Origin: JANWVO01 sp037446555 | GTDB taxonomy: Bacteria; Acidobacteriota; Terriglobia; Bryobacterales; Bryobacteraceae | DNA: 64,000 nucleotides | NCBI GenBank assembly: GCA_037446555.1 | Contig: JBBIIK010000020.1 | Location: 1-64,000, forward strand | Direction of reading: 5' to 3' | In this document: piece by piece, positions 25,650-33,959 of the stretch | Numbering within the stretch: position 1 is the stretch's first letter | How the letters are laid out: each line of letters opens with the position of its first letter | Made by a program: the position numbers and the translations under genes | The notes under the pieces: generated by a model | Told to the model about the DNA's origin: nothing | Seen by the model: the letters and a program-made list of their open reading frames with translations, nothing else | The model's database searches: none

Positions 25650-26044
25650 GAAACGCCTCCCGCTCCGCCGCTATCGTCGTGTCTTCCCGTGTCAGCGGGG
25701 GTCAGCGACGTCAACGCGGCGCCGCCCGTGATCAGCGCCGCACCGGTCCAACGCGCCAGTGTCACGTGCTCGCCGAGAAAGGCTGCCCCCATCACCGCGT
25801 TCAGGATGTAGCCCACGGCCGTGACGGGCAGCACGAAAGAGAGGTCCGCCATCTGGAGCAGCCGAAGCCGCAGCAGCATCCAGGCGATCAGCAGCACGAT
25901 GCCGGCCATGACGGCGGGTTCCATCAAAGCCATAACGGGGCCGGCGGCCGCCGGAGCGCGCTTCATGCCGAGAGAAATGGCGAAGTTGCCGGCGGCGTTC
26001 AACACGACGACCGCTGCCGCGTGCCACAACGCCCGCATTCTCAT
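25646..26044 (-). CDS. Half-size DMT (EamA/SMR-like) membrane protein 1
   Basis: The 132-residue product has four membrane helices: ALWHAAAVVVLNAAGNFAIS, VMAGIVLLIAWMLLRLRLL, LSFVLPVTAVGYILNAVMGA and WTGAALITGGAALTSL. It shares the DLSF-P-TA motif of its shorter downstream partner. It lies six bases after hpnJ and overlaps the next gene (ATGA). An ATG two codons in, at 26038, is an alternative start. Role inferred: flipping or exporting a hopanoid or glycan intermediate. Confidence 0.78.
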   Translation of the reverse strand: MRMRALWHAAAVVVLNAAGNFAISLGMKRAPAAAGPVMALMEPAVMAGIVLLIAWMLLRLRLLQMADLSFVLPVTAVGYILNAVMGAAFLGEHVTLARWTGAALITGGAALTSLTPADTGRHDDSGGAGGVS

Positions 26045-26050
26045 CCCGGG

Positions 26051-27526
26051 TCAGTCTCCGCTGGCGGTCACGGTCTCGCCCGCCGGCGCCGCTCCGCTCC
26101 GCCCTTTTTGTTCCGCCACGAACTGCCGGCGCTTCGAACGCAGGCTCAGATACTCGCGGGCTTCCTTGTACAGCCTCTTCACGTCGCCGTTGAGCACCGC
26201 CTTCGCCACCACGCGAAACGCTGCCTTCGGCCGGTAGTAATACTCGTCGTAAAAGCGCTGGACCCATTCCACCAGCTCGGCGCGGTCCAGTCCCGGGTAA
26301 ACGATGTTCGGCAACTGGTGGCCGTTCTCGTCCGTCATGGAGACGCCAAGCTGGATCAGCCCGTTCTTCTGCGCGTAATCGTAGAACTCGGTGCCGGGAT
26401 AGGGGTGCGCGATGGAAACCTGGATCGTCTCCGTATCCAGCTCCTTGGCGAACTCGATGGTGCGGCGGATGGACTCGCGCGTCTCGCCAGGCAGTCCGAC
26501 AATGTAGTCGGCGTGCACGGTAAGGCCCAGCTTGTGGGCGTTCTTCGTGAAGCGCCGCGCCATCTCGAGCGTCGCGCCCTTCTTGATGTTCTTCAGGATC
26601 TGCGGATCGCCGGATTCGTAGCCGACGATCAGCAGCCGCGCGCCGGCATCCTTCATCGCGGCCAGCGTGTCGTAGTCCGTGGTCACGCGCGACGTGCAGG
26701 ACCACGTCACGCCCAGCGGCGCAAGCTTTTTGCACAGTTCGATGGTGCGCGCGCCCTTGTAATTGAACGTGTCGTCGTCGAAGAAGATCTCTTTCAACCC
26801 CGGGAAGTTCTCCTTAGCCCAGCGCACCTCGTTCACGACGTCGTCCACTGAACGCAACCGCCACCGGTGCCCGGAGTGCGTCTGCGGCCAAAGGCAGAAG
26901 GTGCACAAGGCGGGGCATCCGCGCGAGGTGTACAGGCTGATGAACGGGTTCAGCAGGAAGGGCACGTTGTAGCGGCGGAAGTCGAGGTCGCGCTTATACA
27001 CCTTCGTCACCCAGGGCAGGGCGTCCAGGTCCTCGATGTAGGGCGCGTCCGGATTGTGGACGAAGCCGCCGTTCTTGCGGAAGCTGGCGCCGGGGATCTC
27101 TTCGAGCGGTTTGCCGTTGGCGTAATCGACGATCTGGTAGTCGAACTCGCGCCGGATGACGAAGTCGATCGCCGTGTGCGCCAGCGCCTTCTCCGGCTCC
27201 ACGGTCACTGGGGGGCCGACGAAGCAGACTTTCAGCTTCGGGTTCGAGTCCTTCATCATGGCCGCCATGCGCACGTCCACGTCGAAGCCGGGTGTGGAAG
27301 TGAACAGCACCAGCAACTCGAAGTCCTTCGCCATCCGTACCGTTTCTTCGATGGAAATCCGGTGCGGGGGCGCGTCGACCACCTTCGAGTCGGGCAGCAT
27401 TCCGGCGGGGTAGCAGAGCCAGACCGGGTACCAGTAGGACTCGATCTCGCGCGTGGCCGGCCAGCGCGAGCTCGCGCCGCCGTCGAAGCCTTCAAAGGAG
27501 GGCGGGTTCAGGAAAAGGGTTCTCAT
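26051..27526 (-). CDS. hpnJ: HpnJ, hopanoid B12-binding-type radical SAM enzyme
   Basis: HpnJ contracts the hopanoid sugar ring to the cyclitol ether head group. The 491-residue product starts at MRTLFLNPPS and has the N-terminal Rossmann-like B12-binding-type region. The radical SAM cluster motif follows in TSRGCPALCTFCLWPQ (CxxxCxxC), then FPGLKEIFFDDDTFNYKG, LLIVGYESGDPQILKNI and the C-terminal PGLDRAELVEWVQRFYDEYY. These match HpnJ rather than a generic B12 radical SAM enzyme. It heads the hpnJ-DMT-DMT-hpnI operon. Confidence 0.86.
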   Translation of the reverse strand: MRTLFLNPPSFEGFDGGASSRWPATREIESYWYPVWLCYPAGMLPDSKVVDAPPHRISIEETVRMAKDFELLVLFTSTPGFDVDVRMAAMMKDSNPKLKVCFVGPPVTVEPEKALAHTAIDFVIRREFDYQIVDYANGKPLEEIPGASFRKNGGFVHNPDAPYIEDLDALPWVTKVYKRDLDFRRYNVPFLLNPFISLYTSRGCPALCTFCLWPQTHSGHRWRLRSVDDVVNEVRWAKENFPGLKEIFFDDDTFNYKGARTIELCKKLAPLGVTWSCTSRVTTDYDTLAAMKDAGARLLIVGYESGDPQILKNIKKGATLEMARRFTKNAHKLGLTVHADYIVGLPGETRESIRRTIEFAKELDTETIQVSIAHPYPGTEFYDYAQKNGLIQLGVSMTDENGHQLPNIVYPGLDRAELVEWVQRFYDEYYYRPKAAFRVVAKAVLNGDVKRLYKEAREYLSLRSKRRQFVAEQKGRSGAAPAGETVTASGD

Positions 27527-27596
27527 GCAGTCGGCCTCGGCCTCGGACAATGCGGCCAAAGCTCTATTTTAACAGTCTGATAAGGGCCGGCGAGAC

Positions 27597-29195
27597 TTAT
27601 TTTTGCGGGCGGTGCACGGAAACGGGCCTTCCCTCGTCCAGCACTTCCAGCGCGTTCAGGAAGGCGTAGTTCCGTCCGGGGATGAACTGGAAGACGAGTT
27701 TTCCGTTGGGTGTGGGCTTCAGTCCCCGGTAGGTTTTCCGCAGCACGCGGAACGCGCCGCCGGCTTCGCGGTACACGTCGAGGTTCCGTGCCAGCAGCAC
27801 CCCGTTGCAAAGGATGTCAAACACCCGGCTGCCGGCGCCCCCACTTCCCTGCTTGCTGCCGAACCAGGTTTCGGCGAAATGAAACACGGCGGTGTAGGTC
27901 GAATCTGCCGGGGCAGGAATCGTGTAGGTCAGCCGCCCGTACCGTTCACCCCGGTACAGTTCGGGATCGTCCGTTCCTTCGATCGGCTCCACCCGCCGCA
28001 CCAGCTTGCCGCCGAAGAAGAACCTGTCTGAGGACCAAACATACCCCGACGAGTCCCGGTAGGGCTCCTCGCGGGCAGCGATCCGGATCGGCCGCAGCCG
28101 CCCCGGTGTGCCGGGAACGACGGAGAGCGCCGAAAGCAGCGGCGCGTTGCCCAGGGACGTGAAGGCCACGTGCAGAAAGCCGTCCGCTGCCGGGCTGATG
28201 TCTTTCCATGTCCGCGCGGCCACGGTTTGCCCGGTTCCCGCCTCGGTCATGATGTCGAACTCTTCCACCGCCGTTTGGCCGTTGATCCAGATCCGGAAAG
28301 TCCGGGCGTTATCGGTGCCGGATCTTAATTGTGGCTCACAGAACCAGAGGGTCAGCTCATAAGTGCCAGGCTTCAGAGGAATCCGGTAACGGAACTCACC
28401 CTCCCTCCACGTTCGGAACAGGGCCGGAGTGAGCGTGCCCGAAACTTCCAATCGTGGCGCGGCGCCTACACTGCCGCCCTCAAAGTAACGGTCGGAATGC
28501 CAGATGAGCCCGTCGCTGTCGCGCACGGACTCGGCACTGCCCGCGGCCAGCCGCAGCTCGCCGAAGGTGACAGCAGCGGCCACGTCCACGAGCTTGGCCT
28601 GGGCTCCGGGTGCATCTGCTGCCGAGCCGCCTGCGCCGCCGCTCCACAGAACCAGTCCTGCCGCTACCAGAAGAGTGAGCCCGCCGGCGGCAAGTCCGAG
28701 CCAGAGACGGAAACGGGTATGCCGTTTCGCCTCGGCCGCACCATCAGGTTGCGGCGCCAGCGCGCTGCCGCCCCCAGTGCCCGCTGCGGGGCTCTTCGCC
28801 GGTGCGTCCTGCCCGGCTTCCAGCGGCTTGCGCCGCTCGAAGACAGGCACATAGGCGCCCAAGGGAAGTTCGATGCGGACGCGGTGATCCTTGCCCTCGG
28901 TCTCGTAGTACTCGTTCAGGCGCTTCCGCAGTCTGTGCGCTTCTACGCGGACGATGGAGTCGCGCTTCTGGTCGAACTCGGGCGGGCGGCCCAAGGCCTC
29001 CACCGCGATGTTGTATTCCTTGATCAGCTCCTGCTGCCCTTCGAAGCACTTCTCGCAGATGTAAGAGAGCAGTTGCGCGAGCGATGGGGCGCGCTGAAAA
29101 ATCGCCGATGCCAGGATCGTCCGGAGTTCCGCCCTCTCCGCCTCAAACGAGGGCGTCTGCTCGCCTCCCCGCTTCGATGGCGTTGGATGGGCCAC
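27597..29195 (-). CDS. Membrane-spanning regulator with two malectin domains
   Basis: The 532-residue protein has three parts. Residues 20-120 form a winged-helix-like domain (RDSIVRVEAHRLRKRLNEYY, IELPLGAYVPVF) widely seen at the N-terminus of acidobacterial regulators. One transmembrane helix follows at about 164-184. The outside part has two malectin-like carbohydrate-binding domains, about 213-360 (WHSDRYFEGGS, YELTLWFCEP, FDIMTEAGTGQ) and 368-525 (SSDRFFFGGKL, YTAVFHFAETWFG, LDVYREAGG). The layout suggests a one-component sensor with ligand binding outside and DNA binding inside, as in ToxR/CadC. It is divergent from the TonB-dependent receptor. Confidence 0.72.
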   Translation of the reverse strand: MAHPTPSKRGGEQTPSFEAERAELRTILASAIFQRAPSLAQLLSYICEKCFEGQQELIKEYNIAVEALGRPPEFDQKRDSIVRVEAHRLRKRLNEYYETEGKDHRVRIELPLGAYVPVFERRKPLEAGQDAPAKSPAAGTGGGSALAPQPDGAAEAKRHTRFRLWLGLAAGGLTLLVAAGLVLWSGGAGGSAADAPGAQAKLVDVAAAVTFGELRLAAGSAESVRDSDGLIWHSDRYFEGGSVGAAPRLEVSGTLTPALFRTWREGEFRYRIPLKPGTYELTLWFCEPQLRSGTDNARTFRIWINGQTAVEEFDIMTEAGTGQTVAARTWKDISPAADGFLHVAFTSLGNAPLLSALSVVPGTPGRLRPIRIAAREEPYRDSSGYVWSSDRFFFGGKLVRRVEPIEGTDDPELYRGERYGRLTYTIPAPADSTYTAVFHFAETWFGSKQGSGGAGSRVFDILCNGVLLARNLDVYREAGGAFRVLRKTYRGLKPTPNGKLVFQFIPGRNYAFLNALEVLDEGRPVSVHRPQK

Positions 29196-29248
29196 AGTCG
29201 AGAACTATAGCACCTCTCAGGCCACAGGTAAACGGGGCAGGCGTGCGG

Positions 29249-29277
29249 CGTTACACAGCCAAGGGGAGCGTGTAACG
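29249..29277. promoter_or_regulatory. Perfect inverted repeat, candidate operator 1
   Basis: CGTTACAC at 29249-29256 and GTGTAACG at 29270-29277 are perfect inverted partners with a 13-base spacer. Their centres are 21 bases apart, two helical turns, which fits a dimeric regulator on one face of DNA. It lies in the divergent region between the malectin regulator and the TonB-dependent receptor. The binding protein is inferred. Confidence 0.5.
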
Positions 29278-29342
29278 GGATTGATAGGAAAGCACTAATT
29301 GCAGGTAACGACGGCGACGGCCACGCTGTTAACCGCTTTAGC

Positions 29343-29366
29343 CTTCCATAGGCGCTCTAATGGAAG
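29343..29366. promoter_or_regulatory. Perfect inverted repeat, candidate operator 2
   Basis: CTTCCAT at 29343-29349 and ATGGAAG at 29360-29366 pair perfectly across a ten-base spacer. The site lies 62 bases before the receptor ATG. It could also form a hairpin in the receptor leader RNA. The sequence differs from operator 1, so a different protein, or RNA structure, may be involved. Confidence 0.4.
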
Positions 29367-29427
29367 TACATTAATGAAGCTGCCCAGAGTTGGGTGGTGA
29401 ACGTCAACTTTGTTCTTAGGGGTTTCG

Positions 29428-32400
29428 ATGACTTCAAGACCACGTCGGTTCTCCAAGGCTGTTTGGGTTGCCGTGGGGGTTCTGCTGTTGTGGGCCTTTC
29501 AGTCAGGCGCCCATGCGCAGCTCATCACCGGCAGCCTGACAGGGATCGTCATGGACAGCTCGTCGGCCGTGGTGCCGGGGGCGTCTGTGACGCTCACCAA
29601 CGAGAGGTCGGGCGACACCCGGCGCACGACCACGAATTCCGAAGGGTACTTCTCGATCTCCGGCGTGCTGCCGGGATCTTACACGGTCACCATTGAAATG
29701 CAGGGCTTCCAGCCGTACAAGGCGGAGAGGGTCGTCTTCAATGCAGGCGACCGCCGCACGCTGGGCGAGGTGGTCCTGCAGGTGGCGACCACAGGCACCG
29801 AGGTCAGCGTCACGGCTGTGCTCGAGGAACTGACGCCTGTCGACACGGGCGAAAAGAACGTCGTCCTCAGCCAGCAGCAGATGCAGAACGTGGCCATCGT
29901 CGGGCGCAGCGCCGCCGAGTACATCAAGATCCTGCCCGGGATGGCCTTCATCAGCCCCGGTGTGGAAAACCGCCCGGGCTTCAACGGCGAAAACATCGGC
30001 ATCAACGGCAACGGCGACGGCGGCAAGCAGAGCACCATCGGGAACTTCTCGGCCAACGGCACCCGGCCTGAGGCGCTCGACATCGTGGCCGACGGCTCGC
30101 ACGTGAGCGATCCGGGCTGCAACTGCGCCAATCCGGTCAACCCCAATCCGGAGATGATCGAGGAGTTCAAGGTGCAGCAGTCGAACTTCGGCGCTGAGAA
30201 CGCCAAAGGGCCCGTTGTGTTGAACTCCATCACCAAGGCTGGCGGACGCGACTTCCACGGCAGCGCTTATCTGTACGCCCGCCACTATTCGCTCAACGCC
30301 AACGACTGGCTGAACAACGCCCAGGGCACTGATCCCAAGACCGGCAAGCCTGTGGCAGGCAGGCCCAACAACAAGTACTTCTTCCCCGGCGGCACATTCA
30401 GTGGCCCGGTCCTTCTGCCCGGCACCAAGTTCAACCGCAACCGCGACAAGCTCTTCTTCTTCACCGGCTTCGAGAGCTTCCGCCAAACCATCGACACGGG
30501 CCTGCTCCGCTCCGTGGTGCATACGGAAGCCATGCGGCAGGGCGATTTCTCCGACACAGCCTATTTGCAGAAGTTGCAGAGTGCCGCAGGCATCGCGGCC
30601 AACCCGCTGAAGGCGGACCGCTATCCTGGCGGACGCATCCCTGCCAGCCAGCTCGATCCTGGCATGACCAACCTGCTGAAGCTGACGCCGCTGCCGAACA
30701 CCGACCCCGCCGGCGCGGGCAACGGCTTCAACTGGGCGCGCGTGCTCGTAATCGACCAGAACATGTGGCAGAGCCTGAGCCGCGTCGACTACAACATCAG
30801 CGACAACACCAAGCTCTTCGTCCGCTACAACCGCCAGAACGAACTCCAGCCGTTCCCCATCATGCTTTGGTGGCGGAACGCCGGTTCGGTGCCCCTGCCC
30901 ACTCCCATCGAGGGCAAGAACCGGACCGACAGCATTTCGTTCAACTTCACCAAGGTTCTTTCGCCGACGCTGACCAACGAGACGGTGTTCGGGTACACCT
31001 TTGTGGACTTCCCGAACTCCTATCAGGACTACAACAAAATGACCCGCGCGGCGAACAACTACCCCTACAAGGGAATCTTCAAGCAGGACGACAAGATCCC
31101 GGCTTTCTGGACGTGGTCGGCGCCCACCGCCGGCGTTTACTCCACTGGCGGCTTCGACCCCGTTCTGTTTGCCACCAAACACCTGGTCACGCTGACCAAC
31201 ACGGTGAGCAAAGTGACCGGCACACACACCATGAAGTTCGGCGGCTACTACGGCTACATCCGCAACAACCAGCCGGGCAACGCCAATTCCAACGGCCAGC
31301 TCATCTTCGATACGTGGGCTGACGCCAGCACGGGCAACGTGCTCGGCGACTACGTGACGGGGATCGTCGTCCAGTACAGCGAGGCGACCAAGCAGATCCC
31401 GCGCGACATCAAGTGGAACGAGCTGGCCTTCTTCGCCCAGGACAGCTGGAAGATCACGCCGCGCTTCACCCTGGAGTACGGCCTTCGCATCCAGCACATG
31501 CAGCCCTGGACGGCCCGCAACGGCATCGGCATCGCCACATGGGTGCCTTCCGCCTACAGCCCCACGGCGCCGTCCTCCGACCTGCCGGGCATCCTCTGGC
31601 ACGCCAAGGACAAGTCCGTCCCGCTGGCCGGCTGGCAGACGCGCGCGCTGTACTACTCGCCGCGGTTCGGCTTCGCCTGGGACCTCTTCGGCAAGGGCAA
31701 GACGGTGCTGCGCGGCGGCTACGGCATGTTCTACTACCATGACCCGCAGCTCGCCGCCGACGCCATGGACCTGCCCGCCGGCGTCCGCAACACGAGCGTC
31801 TGCTGTGGCGTCACGTTGCCGCAGATCGACGCCACGGCTACGCAGGGAAGCCTCGCCTTCGGCGGCACTGCCGTCAACGGCCGCGACGACCGGCAGCCGC
31901 GCACGCAGAGCTTCAGCTTTACGCTCAGCCAGCGTCTGCCCAGCCGCACACTGCTGGAAGTCTCCTACGTCGGCAACAAGTCGGACCACCTGATCAACAG
32001 CGGCTACCAGAACATCAACCGCGTTCCCATCGGAGCCATGCTGAATGATCCGGGCGGGGATACCAACGCTTACCGCCCGCTGCGGAACTTCCAGGACCTC
32101 AACGTTCCCAGCCACTCCTCCTACTCCAACTACAACTCGCTTCAGGTCTTCGCCACCAAACAGGCGGGCTGGTCCAACTACACGCTCGCCTACACGTGGT
32201 CGAAGGCGATGGGAATCGTCACCAACCCGATCCTGGCGATCCCCGAGCGTTTGAAGGACAACTATGGCCCGCTGTCCTTTGACCGGACGCATGTGCTGGC
32301 CGCCAGTTACGTGCTGAACATTCCGGACGTCGTCAAGACCGGCAATCTGCTGGCCAAGGGAATCGCCAACGGATGGCAGATCTCCGGCATTGTACAGGCC

Positions 32401-32910
32401 ACCAGCGGCGTCAACATCTGGCAGAACTCGGACAACAACTTCAACTTCCAGGCGCCTTCGAAGATCCGTCCTGGCAACAACATGAGCGACATGGAAGTCA
32501 CCGGGACCAATGCCTGGGCCTTGAGCCCCATCCTCGTCTGCAATCCGAGGGCGAATTTGGGACCGCACCAGTATCTGAACGCGGCCTGCTTCGCTCCGCC
32601 CATCGCCGGGCAGAACGGGCAGTTGGGCGTCAACGGGCCCACCGTGATGCCGTACTTCCGCGGACCGGGCTTCTTCAACACCGACCTGTCGGTGTTCAAG
32701 AACTTCAAGTGGAGCGAATCGAAGAACGTGCAGCTCCGCTTCTCGGCCTACAACGTCGCCAACCACCCCAATGTCTCCTTCGTAAATGGGGACCAGAACC
32801 TCCGCATGACCATGGACGCGGCCGGCCGCATCACCAACTCGAGGTTCGGCTACGCCGATTCCAAGGTGGGCCGCCGCATCATCCAGATGGGCTTACGGTT
32901 CCTGTTCTGA
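29428..32910 (+). CDS. Oar-like TonB-dependent outer-membrane receptor
   Basis: The 1160-residue protein starts with a signal peptide ending AHAQ. A CarboxypepD_reg/CnaB-type beta-sandwich follows (GSLTGIVMDSSSAVVPGASV, TLTNERSGDTRRTTTNSEGYF), then a plug domain and a beta-barrel (LPSRTLLEVSYVGNKSDHL, FDRTHVLAASYVLNIPDVV). It ends in aromatic residues (MGLRFLF), as outer-membrane barrels do. Acidobacteria have many of these for uptake of large substrates, mostly glycans. The ATG at 29428 is chosen over a TTG at 29410 because AGGGG lies just upstream. Regulation by the divergent malectin protein is inferred. Confidence 0.92.
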   Translation: MTSRPRRFSKAVWVAVGVLLLWAFQSGAHAQLITGSLTGIVMDSSSAVVPGASVTLTNERSGDTRRTTTNSEGYFSISGVLPGSYTVTIEMQGFQPYKAERVVFNAGDRRTLGEVVLQVATTGTEVSVTAVLEELTPVDTGEKNVVLSQQQMQNVAIVGRSAAEYIKILPGMAFISPGVENRPGFNGENIGINGNGDGGKQSTIGNFSANGTRPEALDIVADGSHVSDPGCNCANPVNPNPEMIEEFKVQQSNFGAENAKGPVVLNSITKAGGRDFHGSAYLYARHYSLNANDWLNNAQGTDPKTGKPVAGRPNNKYFFPGGTFSGPVLLPGTKFNRNRDKLFFFTGFESFRQTIDTGLLRSVVHTEAMRQGDFSDTAYLQKLQSAAGIAANPLKADRYPGGRIPASQLDPGMTNLLKLTPLPNTDPAGAGNGFNWARVLVIDQNMWQSLSRVDYNISDNTKLFVRYNRQNELQPFPIMLWWRNAGSVPLPTPIEGKNRTDSISFNFTKVLSPTLTNETVFGYTFVDFPNSYQDYNKMTRAANNYPYKGIFKQDDKIPAFWTWSAPTAGVYSTGGFDPVLFATKHLVTLTNTVSKVTGTHTMKFGGYYGYIRNNQPGNANSNGQLIFDTWADASTGNVLGDYVTGIVVQYSEATKQIPRDIKWNELAFFAQDSWKITPRFTLEYGLRIQHMQPWTARNGIGIATWVPSAYSPTAPSSDLPGILWHAKDKSVPLAGWQTRALYYSPRFGFAWDLFGKGKTVLRGGYGMFYYHDPQLAADAMDLPAGVRNTSVCCGVTLPQIDATATQGSLAFGGTAVNGRDDRQPRTQSFSFTLSQRLPSRTLLEVSYVGNKSDHLINSGYQNINRVPIGAMLNDPGGDTNAYRPLRNFQDLNVPSHSSYSNYNSLQVFATKQAGWSNYTLAYTWSKAMGIVTNPILAIPERLKDNYGPLSFDRTHVLAASYVLNIPDVVKTGNLLAKGIANGWQISGIVQATSGVNIWQNSDNNFNFQAPSKIRPGNNMSDMEVTGTNAWALSPILVCNPRANLGPHQYLNAACFAPPIAGQNGQLGVNGPTVMPYFRGPGFFNTDLSVFKNFKWSESKNVQLRFSAYNVANHPNVSFVNGDQNLRMTMDAAGRITNSRFGYADSKVGRRIIQMGLRFLF

Positions 32911-33163
32911 GCGTCACGCCGTCCCGTAGAACGCGCAGGTGCGCTTCGCGCGGGGACTAGTTCCCGTGGGCGGAGGCGCCTGCGCATTGTCTTGCAGCGC
33001 AGCAACGGCCGCTTTCAGCTCTCCTGCACCTGCCTTCCTGCGAGGGCGGCGGAGGGGCAAGTCACTGCGTTCCTCGCATGGTCTGTGGCCTCACGCGGGC
33101 CTCTGCGTGCGGTGTGCTAGCCTATGGAAGGCTTTCAAATCCCGCAGATGGCGCGCGTTTCCT

Positions 33164-33904
33164 ATGGCTGCCGGTGCTGACTTTTGGTATCGCCACCGAG
33201 GTGCGCTGGCGCGTCTGGTCGGGCTGGACCTGACGCATTCCCAGAGGCGTTACGCCCGCCTGCTCGAGTCGTTGGTCGAACCTGGATGCCGATGGCTTGA
33301 CCTGGGTTGCGGGAGGCAGATCCTTCCCGAATGGGCGCTGGATGCGGAACGCCAACGCGTTCTGAGCGGCAGGGCTGCTTTGCTGGTGGGCGTTGACGTC
33401 GACAAGGCTCTCTGGGAACACCCGTTGATCCGCGACAGAGTCGTCGGGCTCGGGGGGCAACTCCCATTTCGGGACGGCGCTTTTGATCTTGTGACTGCGA
33501 ATATGGTGACGGAACACGTCCCTGCTCCGGATGAGTTCCTCGCCGACATCTGGAGGGTGCTTGCGCCGGGAGGGAAGTTCGTCTTTCACACGCCGAACGC
33601 CAGATATCCGCTCGTTTGGATCGCGAGGCTGTTCCCCTATCCAGTCCGGCGGCGGTTAGTGTTCCGGATTGAAGGCCGCGCCGAGGATGACGTGTTCCCC
33701 ACGTTCTACCGCATGAATTCGCTGTCTGCGATCCGACGGCATTCGGAGCGGGGGGGATTTGATGTTTTCCGTCTTGAGACCGTCAATTCCTCAGGGACTT
33801 TTGGACGCTGGGGGCCTGCGGGCTGGGCGGAAGTCGTTCTGATGAAGATGCTCTCGTCGATCGGAGTCCGTCCCATTGTTCTCTGCGTGCTGCGAAAGCG
33901 CTGA
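33164..33904 (+). CDS. SAM-dependent class I methyltransferase
   Basis: The 246-residue product has the SAM-binding motif CRWLDLGCGRQILPEWAL, an acidic VGVDVDKALW motif, LPFRDGAFDLVTANMVTEH, and the post-motif IWRVLAPGGKFVFHTPN. It belongs to the Methyltransf_11 type, common in cell-surface glycan and lipid gene sets. The target is unknown. The start is put at the ATG at 33164; the longer frame back to 32939 is rich in Ala, Arg and Cys and looks non-coding. It is convergent with the O-ligase gene. Confidence 0.82.
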   Translation: MAAGADFWYRHRGALARLVGLDLTHSQRRYARLLESLVEPGCRWLDLGCGRQILPEWALDAERQRVLSGRAALLVGVDVDKALWEHPLIRDRVVGLGGQLPFRDGAFDLVTANMVTEHVPAPDEFLADIWRVLAPGGKFVFHTPNARYPLVWIARLFPYPVRRRLVFRIEGRAEDDVFPTFYRMNSLSAIRRHSERGGFDVFRLETVNSSGTFGRWGPAGWAEVVLMKMLSSIGVRPIVLCVLRKR

Positions 33905-33959
33905 TCCGCATCCGGTCTTCCGGGGTTGTGCTGGCCGCAGGCAAACGGGCGGCTGTGGC

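Noticed and set aside
29503..32766. Leftward open frame of 1087 codons
   Set aside because: It lies wholly antisense to the TonB-dependent receptor. The Val/Ala/Gly/Arg composition fits a shadow of a GC-rich gene; the receptor has clear domains.
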